From Fictibacillus fluitans (GTDB lineage Bacteria; Bacillota; Bacilli; Bacillales; Fictibacillaceae), in NCBI RefSeq assembly GCF_030418125.1, contig NZ_JAUHTR010000008.1, positions 183,027 through 247,026 on the forward strand: 64,000 bases of DNA. The letters are read 5' to 3'. The stretch's first letter is position 1. Every line of letters begins with the position of its first letter. This document shows, piece after piece, positions 1-7,658 of the stretch. Below the pieces are notes generated by a model. That model did no database searches. It was not told where the DNA came from and saw nothing but the letters and a program-made list of their open reading frames with translations. The translations under genes and the position numbers were made by a program.

Positions 1-6
1 AAGAAG

Positions 7-699
7 CTATAACACAGACGGATGCGACATCAGCCTTCCATCCTCCATATACACCACACGGTCACACAGATCGAGCATCCGCTGGTCATGAGTGACCATG
101 ATGGCTGCTTTTTCCCTGAGCTTCACTTCGTCCGCAAGCATCTGAACAACCGACCGGCCCCGCTCGGAATCCAGGCTTGCGGTTGGTTCATCCGCCAAAA
201 TAATCTCTGGGTCATTCATCCAGGCGCGGGCGATAGCAGTTCGCTGCCGTTCTCCACCTGACAGCTGCTCTGGATAGTGGTTCTTGCGATGAAGCAACCC
301 CAAACGTTCGAGGAGGCTGTCGGCTATTTTTTCTGCTTCCTTATGCTTTTGGTGCTCCAGTTCAGGAAGCAGCAAGAGCTGGTCCCGTACGGTTAGATAA
401 GGAATAAGATTAGCAGATTGGAACACAAACCCAATGTATTTCAAACGTATTTGATTTAATTCCTTGGTTCCCAATGTGCTGATATCCTGGTTTCCGATCA
501 TGATACGTCCGCTCGTTGGTGACAGCAGCGCACCGGCTACCGATAAAAACGTACTCTTGCCCGAACCGGATGGCCCGACTACTGCTACAAATTCCCCCGT
601 TTTGACTTCTAGCGTGATTCCTTTTAATACTTCAACCTGCTGATCACCGTCTCCAAACGTTTTCTTCACGTCCTGCAGCATGAGTTTATTTTCCATCAT
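7..699 (-). CDS. hrtA: HrtA-like ABC transporter ATP-binding subunit (heme efflux)
   Basis: This is the ATPase of a two-gene exporter that would power removal of excess heme through the neighbouring HrtB-like permease. The 230 residues carry Walker A (GPSGSGKST, about residue 43), the signature [15 protein letters not shown] (about 146) and Walker [12 protein letters not shown], which is the MacB/LolD-type layout. The start follows GGGAGG and overlaps the stop of hrtB, so the two are translationally coupled. The heme assignment comes from context: the permease and the upstream two-component pair resemble HrtB and HssRS of Staphylococcus. The gene is complete and ends seven bases inside the window edge. 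From the ATPase alone, only a generic MacB-like exporter could be called. Confidence 0.85.
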   Translation of the reverse strand: MMENKLMLQDVKKTFGDGDQQVEVLKGITLEVKTGEFVAVVGPSGSGKSTFLSVAGALLSPTSGRIMIGNQDISTLGTKELNQIRLKYIGFVFQSANLIPYLTVRDQLLLLPELEHQKHKEAEKIADSLLERLGLLHRKNHYPEQLSGGERQRTAIARAWMNDPEIILADEPTASLDSERGRSVVQMLADEVKLREKAAIMVTHDQRMLDLCDRVVYMEDGRLMSHPSVL

Positions 700-1784
700 G
701 ACGCCCTCCCTATCGCTTCTATCGCATCAATTTTGATCACCTGATACAGCGAGATGAGTGAGCCAATGACAGACACTGTTAAGAAGAGCACGGAACAGCC
801 GGCGACAAGCGGCACATTGAGCAGGAACGGCATGCTGGCTGGAAGCAATTGGGATACTGTAAAGGTCAGCAGGATACTAACCACCAGACTTACAATCGTC
901 AGAAATAACACCTGGTACAAGACTGTGCGCGACAGGTAGCCCGATTGTGCACCGATCGCCTTTAAGACCCCAAACTGATTTACTTTTTGAAGCGTGATGA
1001 CATAAAAAAACACACTGAGCACAAAGGCCGCGATGACAAACAAAAAGGCGATCATCATCAGCAGTGAACCCTGCTCTTCCTTAAAACCTGGGATGCTTTT
1101 GAGCGCGTCATTCTTTGAGATCATTTCAACCCCGGATACTTGTTTTTCAATTTGCTTCGCCTTCTCGCTGTCCGCTTTTAACGCAACAGCGTTTACGCTC
1201 TGCTTCCCGTCATGCATTGCTTCCCACGTTTTTAAGGAAACATGAAACACCGGCGAGTGGCTGAAGGACTGGTTTTTTGTAAAACCGACGAGCTTTAAAA
1301 CGGTTCCCGTGGTTTCTTCCTTCAATCGGTCCCCAATTACAAACCCTTCTTCTTTTAAAGAAAGGTCGCCAACGGTTTCGTTCTTATCCGCCCCTTTTAG
1401 CGATTGTCCCTCTGCCGCCGGCGGTGCGATAAACCCTTTTGGATCGACCGCAAAAAGCGTACTGTCGGTTTTCTTGGACGCTCCGTTTTTTTGGATCGTG
1501 GTCATCTGAAGCCCGAACTCTGTCATTTGTTTTTTATGAGTTAATCGCAAAAGCTCCTTTAATTGTTCATTTGTCAGCTCCGAGCGGTTGAGCCGCTGAT
1601 CTGACTGTTTATCCAAAACGACATAATCGGCGGTCATGGTTTGAATGGATGATGCATTGTCCGATGCCAGGCCTTTAGCCAGCCCGGAAACAAAAAGGAC
1701 TAGAAAGGAAATCAGGACCATAATCAACCCAATCAGCACATATCGCATTTTCGCATGCTTCATCTCTCTTAATGCCAGAAACAT
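696..1784 (-). CDS. hrtB: HrtB-like ABC transporter permease (heme efflux)
   Basis: FtsX/MacB-type permease of 362 residues. An N-terminal transmembrane helix (about 15-37) is followed by a large extracellular domain of about 190 residues and three C-terminal helices, ending in the conserved [11 protein letters not shown]. The first 50 residues closely resemble remembered HrtB (FRY-I-L-I-L-I... then LFVSGLAKGL). It partners HrtA, whose start overlaps this stop. The permease precedes the ATPase here, the reverse of the S. aureus hrtAB order. The ribosome binding site is weak (GAGTGA) and touches the arm of a long hairpin in the gap to hssS. Known family role: export of toxic heme. Specificity here is inferred. 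Confidence 0.82.
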   Translation of the reverse strand: MFLALREMKHAKMRYVLIGLIMVLISFLVLFVSGLAKGLASDNASSIQTMTADYVVLDKQSDQRLNRSELTNEQLKELLRLTHKKQMTEFGLQMTTIQKNGASKKTDSTLFAVDPKGFIAPPAAEGQSLKGADKNETVGDLSLKEEGFVIGDRLKEETTGTVLKLVGFTKNQSFSHSPVFHVSLKTWEAMHDGKQSVNAVALKADSEKAKQIEKQVSGVEMISKNDALKSIPGFKEEQGSLLMMIAFLFVIAAFVLSVFFYVITLQKVNQFGVLKAIGAQSGYLSRTVLYQVLFLTIVSLVVSILLTFTVSQLLPASMPFLLNVPLVAGCSVLFLTVSVIGSLISLYQVIKIDAIEAIGRAS

Positions 1785-1793
1785 ATGATTTCA

Positions 1794-1844
1794 CTCGCTT
1801 TCTATCTGGTTTGTACGTGATACAAATCCATCATAGAAAGCAAG
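1794..1844 (-). promoter_or_regulatory. Nested inverted repeat in the hssS-hrtB gap
   Basis: Outer arms CTCGCTTTCTAT (1794-1805) and ATAGAAAGCAAG (1833-1844) are complementary at 11 of 12 positions. Inside them lies a second pair, TTTGTA/TACAAA, around a 5-nt loop. There is no T-run, so it is not an obvious terminator. On the minus strand the 3' arm ends next to the weak ribosome binding site of hrtB. A GTTCATACT sequence at 1843-1851 (minus strand) resembles one half of the S. aureus HssR box. It may be an operator or a translation-control hairpin. Confidence 0.5.
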
Positions 1845-1868
1845 TATGAACGGAAGATGAACAGCAGG

Positions 1869-3248
1869 TTACATTTTTGGCAGGGACACCGTGAATGTCG
1901 TTCCCCTGCCAGGTTCGCTTTCTCCTTTAATTTCTCCATGATGCAGTTCCACAATCTTTTTTACGATCGATAAACCGAGGCCGCTGCTCCCCTCTTTTCT
2001 CTCCCTGGCTTTGTCTGCTTTATAAAAACGGTCAAAAATGCTTGGCAGATCCTGTGGAGAAATGCCTACACCAGAATCCGAAATAAAAACCCTGCATTCA
2101 CGGTCGTTTTTTTCCAGAGAGATGGATACCGTTCCTCCCGGTTCCGTGTATTTAATGCTGTTGGTAATGAGGTTGGTCCACACCTGGTGGAGGAGTTTCT
2201 TATCGCCATAAATGAATGTTTGGGGCAGATCCATTTCAATCGCCATCTCTTTTTCGCGCCAGCTCCATTCGGTCATGTGCACGACCTCCTTGATCTGGGC
2301 CGCCACATCGAATGTGCCTTTTTCCATAAAGGCTTCTTCTTTATCAAGAGAGGCCAGCATCAGCAGCTGCTTGCTGAGCTGAGAGAGGCGCACACTTTCC
2401 TTTTCAATGATTGCTAAATACTCTTTCCGTTTTTCCGGTGTCAGTTGCTCATTTTGCAGGGTCTGGGCGAATCCCTTCATGGAAGCCAGCGGGGACTGGA
2501 TCTCGTGGGATACATTCGAAACGAATTCCTGCCTCATCTCCTCCAGCTGCTCCAGGCTTTTGGCCATCTCGGAAAAATTGGAAGCCAGGCTTCCGATTTC
2601 ATCTCTGCGCTTTTCGTTCAATTTAATTCTGTAGTTTCCAGTCGCAATTTTTTTTGTGGCTTCGGTCAGCTGAACAATCGGTTTGACCAGATAACGCGTA
2701 CTGATTCCGACCAATACAATACTGAGGACAATGGTCAGAAGCAAAATGGCCGAAAAGAACAATCGCATCTCGCCAAATTGCAGCTCTATATTCGGTCGGA
2801 TAAACAAAGCATAGGTGTTGCCGGATTCCTTCAGCGGCATCCCAATCGTATTTTTTAATACATTATCAAAAAAGCCCGTAACGAACGGCGCCGAAGGAAA
2901 TTGCGCGATCCCATGATAGACCCCGCCATTCAGAACCCTGTTTACATTTGAGCGGTCAATTTCCTTTTTCCGAAAGTCTCCGCCGTAATAGGATTCCCGG
3001 CCGTTCTGGTCCACCATATAAATCTGATAGCCGGTATCTGCCACATGGGTAAGATAATCCTTTAATTTAAGCTGTGGGTTCTTTTCAAAGTAATCCACCG
3101 TTTGCTTCGCGATTTTGGTTACTTTTTGATCATTGTACGGTTTCAAACTCTTCTGGTAGTAGGCATTGGCTAAGACGAATGAAAGCAAACTGCTGACAAT
3201 CATGACAGCGATGGTGGTCACTACGATCCGGACATATAGCGTCTTCAT
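1869..3248 (-). CDS. hssS: HssS-like sensor histidine kinase
   Basis: Membrane sensor kinase of 459 residues: helix 1 (about 7-30), an extracellular sensing region (30-160), helix 2 (about 163-185), a HAMP linker, HisKA with phospho-acceptor His in SNVSHEIQSPLASMKG, then HATPase_c with N box (NLITNSIKYTEPGG), G1 box (DSGVGIS) and G2 box (GSSGLGLSIVKKI). The start overlaps the stop of the response regulator gene by four bases, so the two form one operon. HssS senses heme-related membrane stress in Staphylococcus. The same role is inferred here from the HssR-like partner and the HrtBA-like exporter 84 bases downstream. Confidence 0.84.
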   Translation of the reverse strand: MKTLYVRIVVTTIAVMIVSSLLSFVLANAYYQKSLKPYNDQKVTKIAKQTVDYFEKNPQLKLKDYLTHVADTGYQIYMVDQNGRESYYGGDFRKKEIDRSNVNRVLNGGVYHGIAQFPSAPFVTGFFDNVLKNTIGMPLKESGNTYALFIRPNIELQFGEMRLFFSAILLLTIVLSIVLVGISTRYLVKPIVQLTEATKKIATGNYRIKLNEKRRDEIGSLASNFSEMAKSLEQLEEMRQEFVSNVSHEIQSPLASMKGFAQTLQNEQLTPEKRKEYLAIIEKESVRLSQLSKQLLMLASLDKEEAFMEKGTFDVAAQIKEVVHMTEWSWREKEMAIEMDLPQTFIYGDKKLLHQVWTNLITNSIKYTEPGGTVSISLEKNDRECRVFISDSGVGISPQDLPSIFDRFYKADKARERKEGSSGLGLSIVKKIVELHHGEIKGESEPGRGTTFTVSLPKM

Positions 3249-3922
3249 TTCCGGTTGACCTCCAGTTTATAGCCTACACCGCGGACCGTTTTAATGGAGA
3301 AATCATCTGTTTTGGAAGAAAATCGCTCCCTCAGGCGTTTAATATGTACGTCCACCGTCCGGTCATCTCCTTCATAATCCGCTCCCCAGATCAACTGGAT
3401 CAGTTCATCCCTGGTAAAAATACGGCCAGGATAGCTCGCAAGCTGGCTCAGCAGTTCAAATTCTTTCATTGGCAGCATGATTAGCTTCCCATTGCTGTAA
3501 ATTTCATAGCTTTTTCGGTCAATAATCGTTTGATGCAGCTTAATCTTTTCGGAGTTGACCATCTTATACCGCCTGAGGAGTGCTTTTATACGAAAGATCA
3601 GCTCTTTTGGCTCAAATGGTTTGGTCATATAGTCGTCCGTTCCCACAAGAAACCCTTTTTCCTTATCCAGCAGATGATCCTTCGCCGTCAGCAGGATCAC
3701 AGGCATGTCATAATCGTTCCTGATTTCCTCGCACAGCTCATACCCGTCCTTACCTGGCATCATTACATCCACAACAGCCAAATGCATTTGTTCGGCTTGG
3801 AGCAGGGATGAAGCCTCCTCCCCGTCCCTTGCTAAATGAACCATATAGCCCTCCCGCCCAAGATGGTGCTGCAGGAGTTCCCGGATATGAGGGTCATCAT
3901 CAGCGATTAAAATATGTATCAT
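3245..3922 (-). CDS. hssR: HssR-like OmpR/PhoB response regulator
   Basis: Receiver domain with acidic pair DDD (about residues 7-9), phospho-acceptor Asp in VVDVMMPGKDG, and the LLTAKD and TKPFEPKELIFRI motifs, then a winged-helix domain with GADYEGDDRTVDVHIKRLRE. Both halves closely match remembered HssR (KPFEVKELIFRIRAVLRRY and YEGDERTVDVHIKRLR). The start at 3922 is preferred over an in-frame ATG 12 codons upstream because GAAGGAG sits 11 bases before it and the protein then begins MIHILIADDD. It would activate the downstream hrtBA genes when phosphorylated by HssS. Confidence 0.86.
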   Translation of the reverse strand: MIHILIADDDPHIRELLQHHLGREGYMVHLARDGEEASSLLQAEQMHLAVVDVMMPGKDGYELCEEIRNDYDMPVILLTAKDHLLDKEKGFLVGTDDYMTKPFEPKELIFRIKALLRRYKMVNSEKIKLHQTIIDRKSYEIYSNGKLIMLPMKEFELLSQLASYPGRIFTRDELIQLIWGADYEGDDRTVDVHIKRLRERFSSKTDDFSIKTVRGVGYKLEVNRK

Positions 3923-4024
3923 GCAAAGGAATTCTCCTTCTCTATTTTTTAAAACCATTGAGAATCATATCATACACAATTTGGGACAAAATACCTTTAG
4001 TCCGTCATAAAAGGATGATTTTTT

Positions 4025-5110
4025 ATGAAAACCTCCGATTCCATTACATTCTTTCAGCTTTCCTTAATAGCCATAACCTGCATAGGCCTGAAGTGCCACG
4101 TTTTTCTTATACAGCCCACGGTCAAAACAGCAAGCGTGGATGCGTGGCTGAGCATAATAATTACCTTTGGTTTAACATTGGTTTGGCTTCCACTGATTTT
4201 GTATATCAACAAGAAAACAAACGGTGAGCATCTCTTTCAATGGATGCGGAGCGCGCCGGTAAAGGGCTTACAAACATTATTCTGACCCTTTGTTACCTTA
4301 CCCTAATGGAAGGTGTCACCTTTCGGGAGACCCTTACCTTCACCAATATTACATTTCTTCAAGAGACACCACTTCTCATCGTTATCGTGACATTTGGATT
4401 GGCCTGTCTGCTTTTAGCTGGAACGAGCATGAGAACAATCAGTGTTTCTAACGTAATCCTTCTATTTTTCATTGTGCTGCTCGGCTTTTTCGTTGCTATT
4501 ACAAATATTCAATTCAAGGATTACTCCTTGCTGCAGCCCTTTCTTGAACATGGATTTACACCGGTTGTAAAGGCAATGGTTTACCAGGGGTCTGGGATGG
4601 TGGAGCTTTTTCTCCTTATCTTACTGCAGCACAAAGTCGCTCATCCTCTTAAGTTCAAGCACCTCGCTCTTCTGGCTTTTTTATTATGGGGACTGACCGT
4701 TGGCCCGCTTATTGGTTCCGTCGTAGAATTTGGTCTGCTAGAAGGTTCCCGGCAACGTTTCCCCGCATACGAGGAATGGGGGCTTGCTACTCTTGGAAAA
4801 TTTGTGGAACATGTCGATTTTCTCTCTATTTATCAATGGCTTGCCGGCACCTTTTCCGGCTGTCGGTCTTCTTTTATGTCATGAAAGAGATCGTGCCCTT
4901 TACGAAGGGGCACAATTGGTTTGTGGTGATTGTATTCATCGTGATCACTGGCATGACACTCTATCCTATCAGTGACTTTACTTACTCCAGACTAATGTAC
5001 TTCACCATATTGCCTTTAACCTTTGGGTGTTGTTAGGCTTTTCTTTGGTTTTAGGGAGATTTGTCGCTTTTTATTTCAACAAGAAGAGGAGGTCCCGCCA
5101 TGGGGCTTAG
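4025..5110 (+). pseudogene. gerAB-family spore germination permease, three frameshifts
   Basis: Three frames read in succession reconstruct one GerAB/Spore_permease protein. Frame 2 runs from ATG 4025 (MKTSDSITFFQLSLI) to about 4270. Frame 1 continues with TNIILTLCYLTLMEG to about 4855. Frame 3 continues with RLSVFFYVMKEI to about 5000. Frame 2 resumes with HHIAFNLWVLLGFSLVLG to TAG at 5110. The family protein (about 360 residues, ten helices) is the inner-membrane B subunit of a Ger nutrient receptor. No gerAA or gerAC partner lies nearby. A good ribosome binding site (AAAGGAT) remains. Three lesions in 1.1 kb, with intact genes all around, point to decay rather than a single sequencing error. 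Confidence 0.85.
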
Positions 5111-5169
5111 CCCCGACTCTAAATTAAAACATACATTTGGCTGGCCACATATTTTTTTATCCGCAAAAT

Positions 5170-5188
5170 ATATTGTCTATAACAATAT
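5170..5188 (+). promoter_or_regulatory. Perfect inverted repeat before the YmaF-like gene
   Basis: ATATTGT-N5-ACAATAT has perfect 7-bp arms and lies 6 bases before the AAAGGAG ribosome binding site of the gene at 5207. The position and symmetry suit a repressor operator at the start of the transcript. It does not match Fur, PerR or Rex boxes that I know. It has no T-run and is too AT-rich for a stable terminator. Confidence 0.45.
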
Positions 5189-5206
5189 TTTCAAAGGAGT
5201 GAAAGA

Positions 5207-5542
5207 ATGGCCAAAATAAGTAAAGATGATTTTGTAAACGGCTTTGTTCCCCACCATAATCATGGTTCAGTGGATTACACGGGGGTAACCGACGGTCACG
5301 TCCACCAATGTCTGGATGTAACCTCCCCTCCTATTCGGCACGAGCAGGGCCACGTCCATTACACGGAAGGCTATGTGGTGTTTGAGGACGGGCACACCCA
5401 CCAATATAAGGCATATTCCGGACCTGCCATACCCGTAGGTAACGGCATGCATGTGCACTATTACGATTTTTATACAACGGAAAGCGATGGCCACCGCCAC
5501 CATGTACGGGGCGTTGACCAGCCGGCACCAGGGAATCGCTAA
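5207..5542 (+). CDS. YmaF-family His-rich protein
   Basis: Small soluble protein (111 residues) with no signal peptide or membrane segment, matching the YmaF family of unknown function. About every 20 residues it repeats a G-H-x-H type motif: HHNHG, DGHVHQ, QGHVHY, DGHTHQ, GMHVHYYD and DGHRHHV. This spacing suggests a repetitive beta structure presenting paired histidines, plausibly for metal binding, which is inference. AAAGGAG lies 6 bases before ATG. It stands alone, with its own upstream inverted repeat, between the gerAB remnant and a VOC gene. Confidence 0.8.
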   Translation: MAKISKDDFVNGFVPHHNHGSVDYTGVTDGHVHQCLDVTSPPIRHEQGHVHYTEGYVVFEDGHTHQYKAYSGPAIPVGNGMHVHYYDFYTTESDGHRHHVRGVDQPAPGNR

Positions 5543-5633
5543 AAAAAGTACTTTTTTCCTTTGCAAAAAAGGATTTGCTATATTCATCAAGAAGGATACT
5601 CTGATAGCAAAGGCGGATTTGGAGGAGAGAAAA

Positions 5634-6023
5634 GTGAACAGAGAAGGTTCGAATCTTATTCCCATGCTGGCCGTCGATCATGGGGAAAAAGCCATAGAAT
5701 TTTATAAGAAAGTGTTTGGGGCCCACGAGAGTAATAAAATGGTCAACGACATGGGGAAGATTGAGCATTGTGAATTGGAATTCAAGGGTACACGAATCAT
5801 GGTTGCAGACGAATTTCCCGGTCATAATCATGCGGCTAAATCACTTGGTGGAACCCCTGTGATCCTCTATGTTAAAATGGAAAATGTCGAAGTTTTGGTA
5901 GATAAAGCCGTCAATTCAGGTGCTGTTATATTGCGGCCGATTCAGGAGCTGCCAAATGGAGAACGGATAGGAAAAATTCAAGATCCATTCGGACATGTAT
6001 GGATGCTTGCTTCCCAACAATAA
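5634..6023 (+). CDS. VOC (glyoxalase/PhnB-like) family protein
   Basis: 129-residue beta-alpha-beta-beta-beta fold protein, recognisable from NLIPMLAVDHGEKAIEFYKKVFGA at the N terminus and GKIQDPFGHVWMLASQQ at the C terminus. The substrate is unknown, as PhnB-like members are mostly uncharacterised. GTG at 5634 is chosen because GGAGGAGA lies 5 bases upstream. The open frame extends about 60 codons further, but that part reads through the end of the YmaF-like gene. A strong terminator follows. Confidence 0.75.
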   Translation: MNREGSNLIPMLAVDHGEKAIEFYKKVFGAHESNKMVNDMGKIEHCELEFKGTRIMVADEFPGHNHAAKSLGGTPVILYVKMENVEVLVDKAVNSGAVILRPIQELPNGERIGKIQDPFGHVWMLASQQ

Positions 6024-6033
6024 TATGAACATC

Positions 6034-6074
6034 AAAAAGGGTTAAATAAGAGAATTTCTTATTTGACCCTTTTC
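6034..6074 (+). terminator. Intrinsic terminator after the VOC gene
   Basis: A stem of AAAAGGGT-AAATAAGA with its complement TTCTTATTT-ACCCTTTT and a short gaat loop, ending in TTTTC. It follows the stop at 6023 by 11 bases. The A-run on the 5' side makes it usable from both strands. Confidence 0.8.
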
Positions 6075-6182
6075 ACTGAGAATAGTTAATAAATCGCTTC
6101 AACCTTTTAAATAAAAGGCTTGCTTTATAGGGTAAGGGGGAATACTTACAATCGACGCTGTAATGAAATGGAGGTACTCAAA

Positions 6183-7121
6183 ATGAGTGTGAAAAAAATT
6201 CAGTTACTGAACGAAGCTGCCTACTCACTAGAAAATGAAGAACTGGAAGTGATTGTCCTCCCTTCTCAAGGAAGCAACATGATTTCAATCCGGGATAAAA
6301 AGACCGATACCGAGATCCTCAGAACACCAAAATCAACAGAGGAGTACGAAGCACGGAAAATGGTATTCGGAACCCCGGTGCTCTTTCCTCCCAACCGCAT
6401 TGAAGATGCGACCTTTGCATACAATGGCCGAATTTATGAACTGGAGATGAACAGGGCCAAGGAAGATGTTCACATTCATGGCTTTGTACATGATAAAGAG
6501 TGGACGGTTGTTGAGACAGATGAGAGCGTTCCCCGAATAAAAACAGAGATCCGTTCATCTGAGCATCCAGTTATTCTCAGCCAATTCCCACATGACTTTA
6601 CCATCACAATGACCATTGAGATCCAAGGGACCGAAGTGGTTCAAACGACGGAAATCTCTAACAATGGCGACTGTCTCATGCCGTGTGGGATCGGATACCA
6701 TACCACCTTCCAATTTCCTGATTCAGCGAAGTTAAAGGTTGACGTCCGGGAACGATGGCGTTTAAATGAGCGGCACCTGCCAACAGGCGAACTGGAAAAC
6801 GTGCAAAACAAAGAGGAGTTTTCGAAAGGAACGCCGCTTTCCGGAGTGTCCCTGGATGATGTGTACGTCATGACGGAGGACAAAACCGCTGCGATTGATC
6901 TGCCCGGCCTTGATGTCTCCTACTCTGTTTCAGATAGGTTCACCCAATGGGTGTTATTCACAGCGAGCGGTAATGAGAATTTACTGGCCATCGAGCCTTA
7001 CTCCTGGGTCACCAATGCCCCCAATTTGAAACAGCTGCCAAGAAGGCTGACTGGCTTGGATGATATCCAGCCGAAAGAAAAAAAAGATTATGTTTCCCGA
7101 TTTAAAATCGAACGTAAGTAA
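6183..7121 (+). CDS. Aldose 1-epimerase family protein
   Basis: 312-residue galactose-mutarotase-like beta-sandwich protein. Supporting motifs are the N-terminal LPSQGSNMISIRDKKT, HIHGFVHDKEW, CGIGYHTTFQFP (catalytic-type His) and LLAIEPYSWVTNAP (catalytic-type Glu). Such enzymes interconvert alpha and beta anomers of hexoses or hexose phosphates. The true sugar is not predictable. ATG 6183 follows GGAGG by 8 bases and replaces a longer frame starting at 6120 that lacks a ribosome binding site. It is monocistronic, with a terminator right after it. Confidence 0.8.
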   Translation: MSVKKIQLLNEAAYSLENEELEVIVLPSQGSNMISIRDKKTDTEILRTPKSTEEYEARKMVFGTPVLFPPNRIEDATFAYNGRIYELEMNRAKEDVHIHGFVHDKEWTVVETDESVPRIKTEIRSSEHPVILSQFPHDFTITMTIEIQGTEVVQTTEISNNGDCLMPCGIGYHTTFQFPDSAKLKVDVRERWRLNERHLPTGELENVQNKEEFSKGTPLSGVSLDDVYVMTEDKTAAIDLPGLDVSYSVSDRFTQWVLFTASGNENLLAIEPYSWVTNAPNLKQLPRRLTGLDDIQPKEKKDYVSRFKIERK

Positions 7122-7126
7122 ATAAC

Positions 7127-7165
7127 AAAAGGAGCTTATCCCATGAAGGATAGTTCCTTTTTTTG
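7127..7165 (+). terminator. Intrinsic terminator
   Basis: AAAAGGA and TATCC pair with GGATA and TCCTTTT around a catga loop, followed by a run of seven Ts. The sequence ACAAAAGGAGCTTATCC on its 5' side recurs, with one A inserted, in the terminator at 9244. Confidence 0.8.
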
Positions 7166-7212
7166 TCTTATATACATAGATAACCTACAGTGAAAAATTA
7201 ACTAAAAAGCCG

Positions 7213-7267
7213 TTGACAAAATATAGAAACCCGCATATGATGAGGTTAGTTACACCAGTAGTTAACC
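7213..7267 (+). promoter_or_regulatory. Sigma-A promoter and GntR operator candidate
   Basis: TTGACA (7213-7218), a 17-bp spacer and TATGAT (7236-7241) form a near-consensus sigma-A promoter. Directly downstream, GGTTA (7244-7248) and TAACC (7263-7267) form an inverted repeat over the expected transcription start. The GntR gene at 7296 is the obvious candidate repressor, implying autoregulation of the three-gene operon. Confidence 0.75.
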
Positions 7268-7295
7268 AAATAAGTAAAGAGGAGGCGGCATAACG

Positions 7296-7658
7296 GTGAT
7301 AGATGACAGCCGTCCGATATATGTACAAATTGCAGAACGCATTGAAAATGACATCATTGAAGGTGGACTGCTTGAAGAATCACAGGTTCCTTCAACGAAT
7401 CAGTTTGCATCCTTCTATCAGATCAACCCGGCTACAGCCGGAAAAGGTGTCAATCTATTGGTCGACCAAGGCATTTTGTATAAAAAGCGAGGTGTTGGCA
7501 TGTTTGTAACGGCAGGAGCACGCGAAAAGTTAATGCAAAAACGCAGAGATCAATTCCTGGAACAGTATGTGATCACAATGATCCAGGAAGCCGAGAAAAT
7601 CGGGATCACACGGGACCAATTATCAGAAATGATCATGAAAGGGGGAAAATTACAATGA
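7296..7658 (+). CDS. GntR/YtrA-subfamily transcriptional regulator
   Basis: 120-residue regulator with an N-terminal winged helix (DDSRPIYVQIAERIENDII..., QVPSTNQFASFYQINPATA) and a short helical tail (about 80-120) with no ligand-binding domain. That is the YtrA/YhcF subfamily, whose members repress adjacent ABC-transporter genes in Bacillus. GTG 7296 follows AGGAGG by 11 bases. The stop overlaps the start of the ABC ATPase. It probably binds the inverted repeat at 7244-7267. Cell-wall or peptide-antibiotic stress would be the expected inducer by family analogy only. Confidence 0.85.
   Translation: MIDDSRPIYVQIAERIENDIIEGGLLEESQVPSTNQFASFYQINPATAGKGVNLLVDQGILYKKRGVGMFVTAGAREKLMQKRRDQFLEQYVITMIQEAEKIGITRDQLSEMIMKGGKLQ

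Noticed and set aside
5542..5557. AAAAAAGTACTTTTTT as a terminator of the YmaF-like gene
   Set aside because: The stem is purely A/T except for one G-C pair step, too weak to call.
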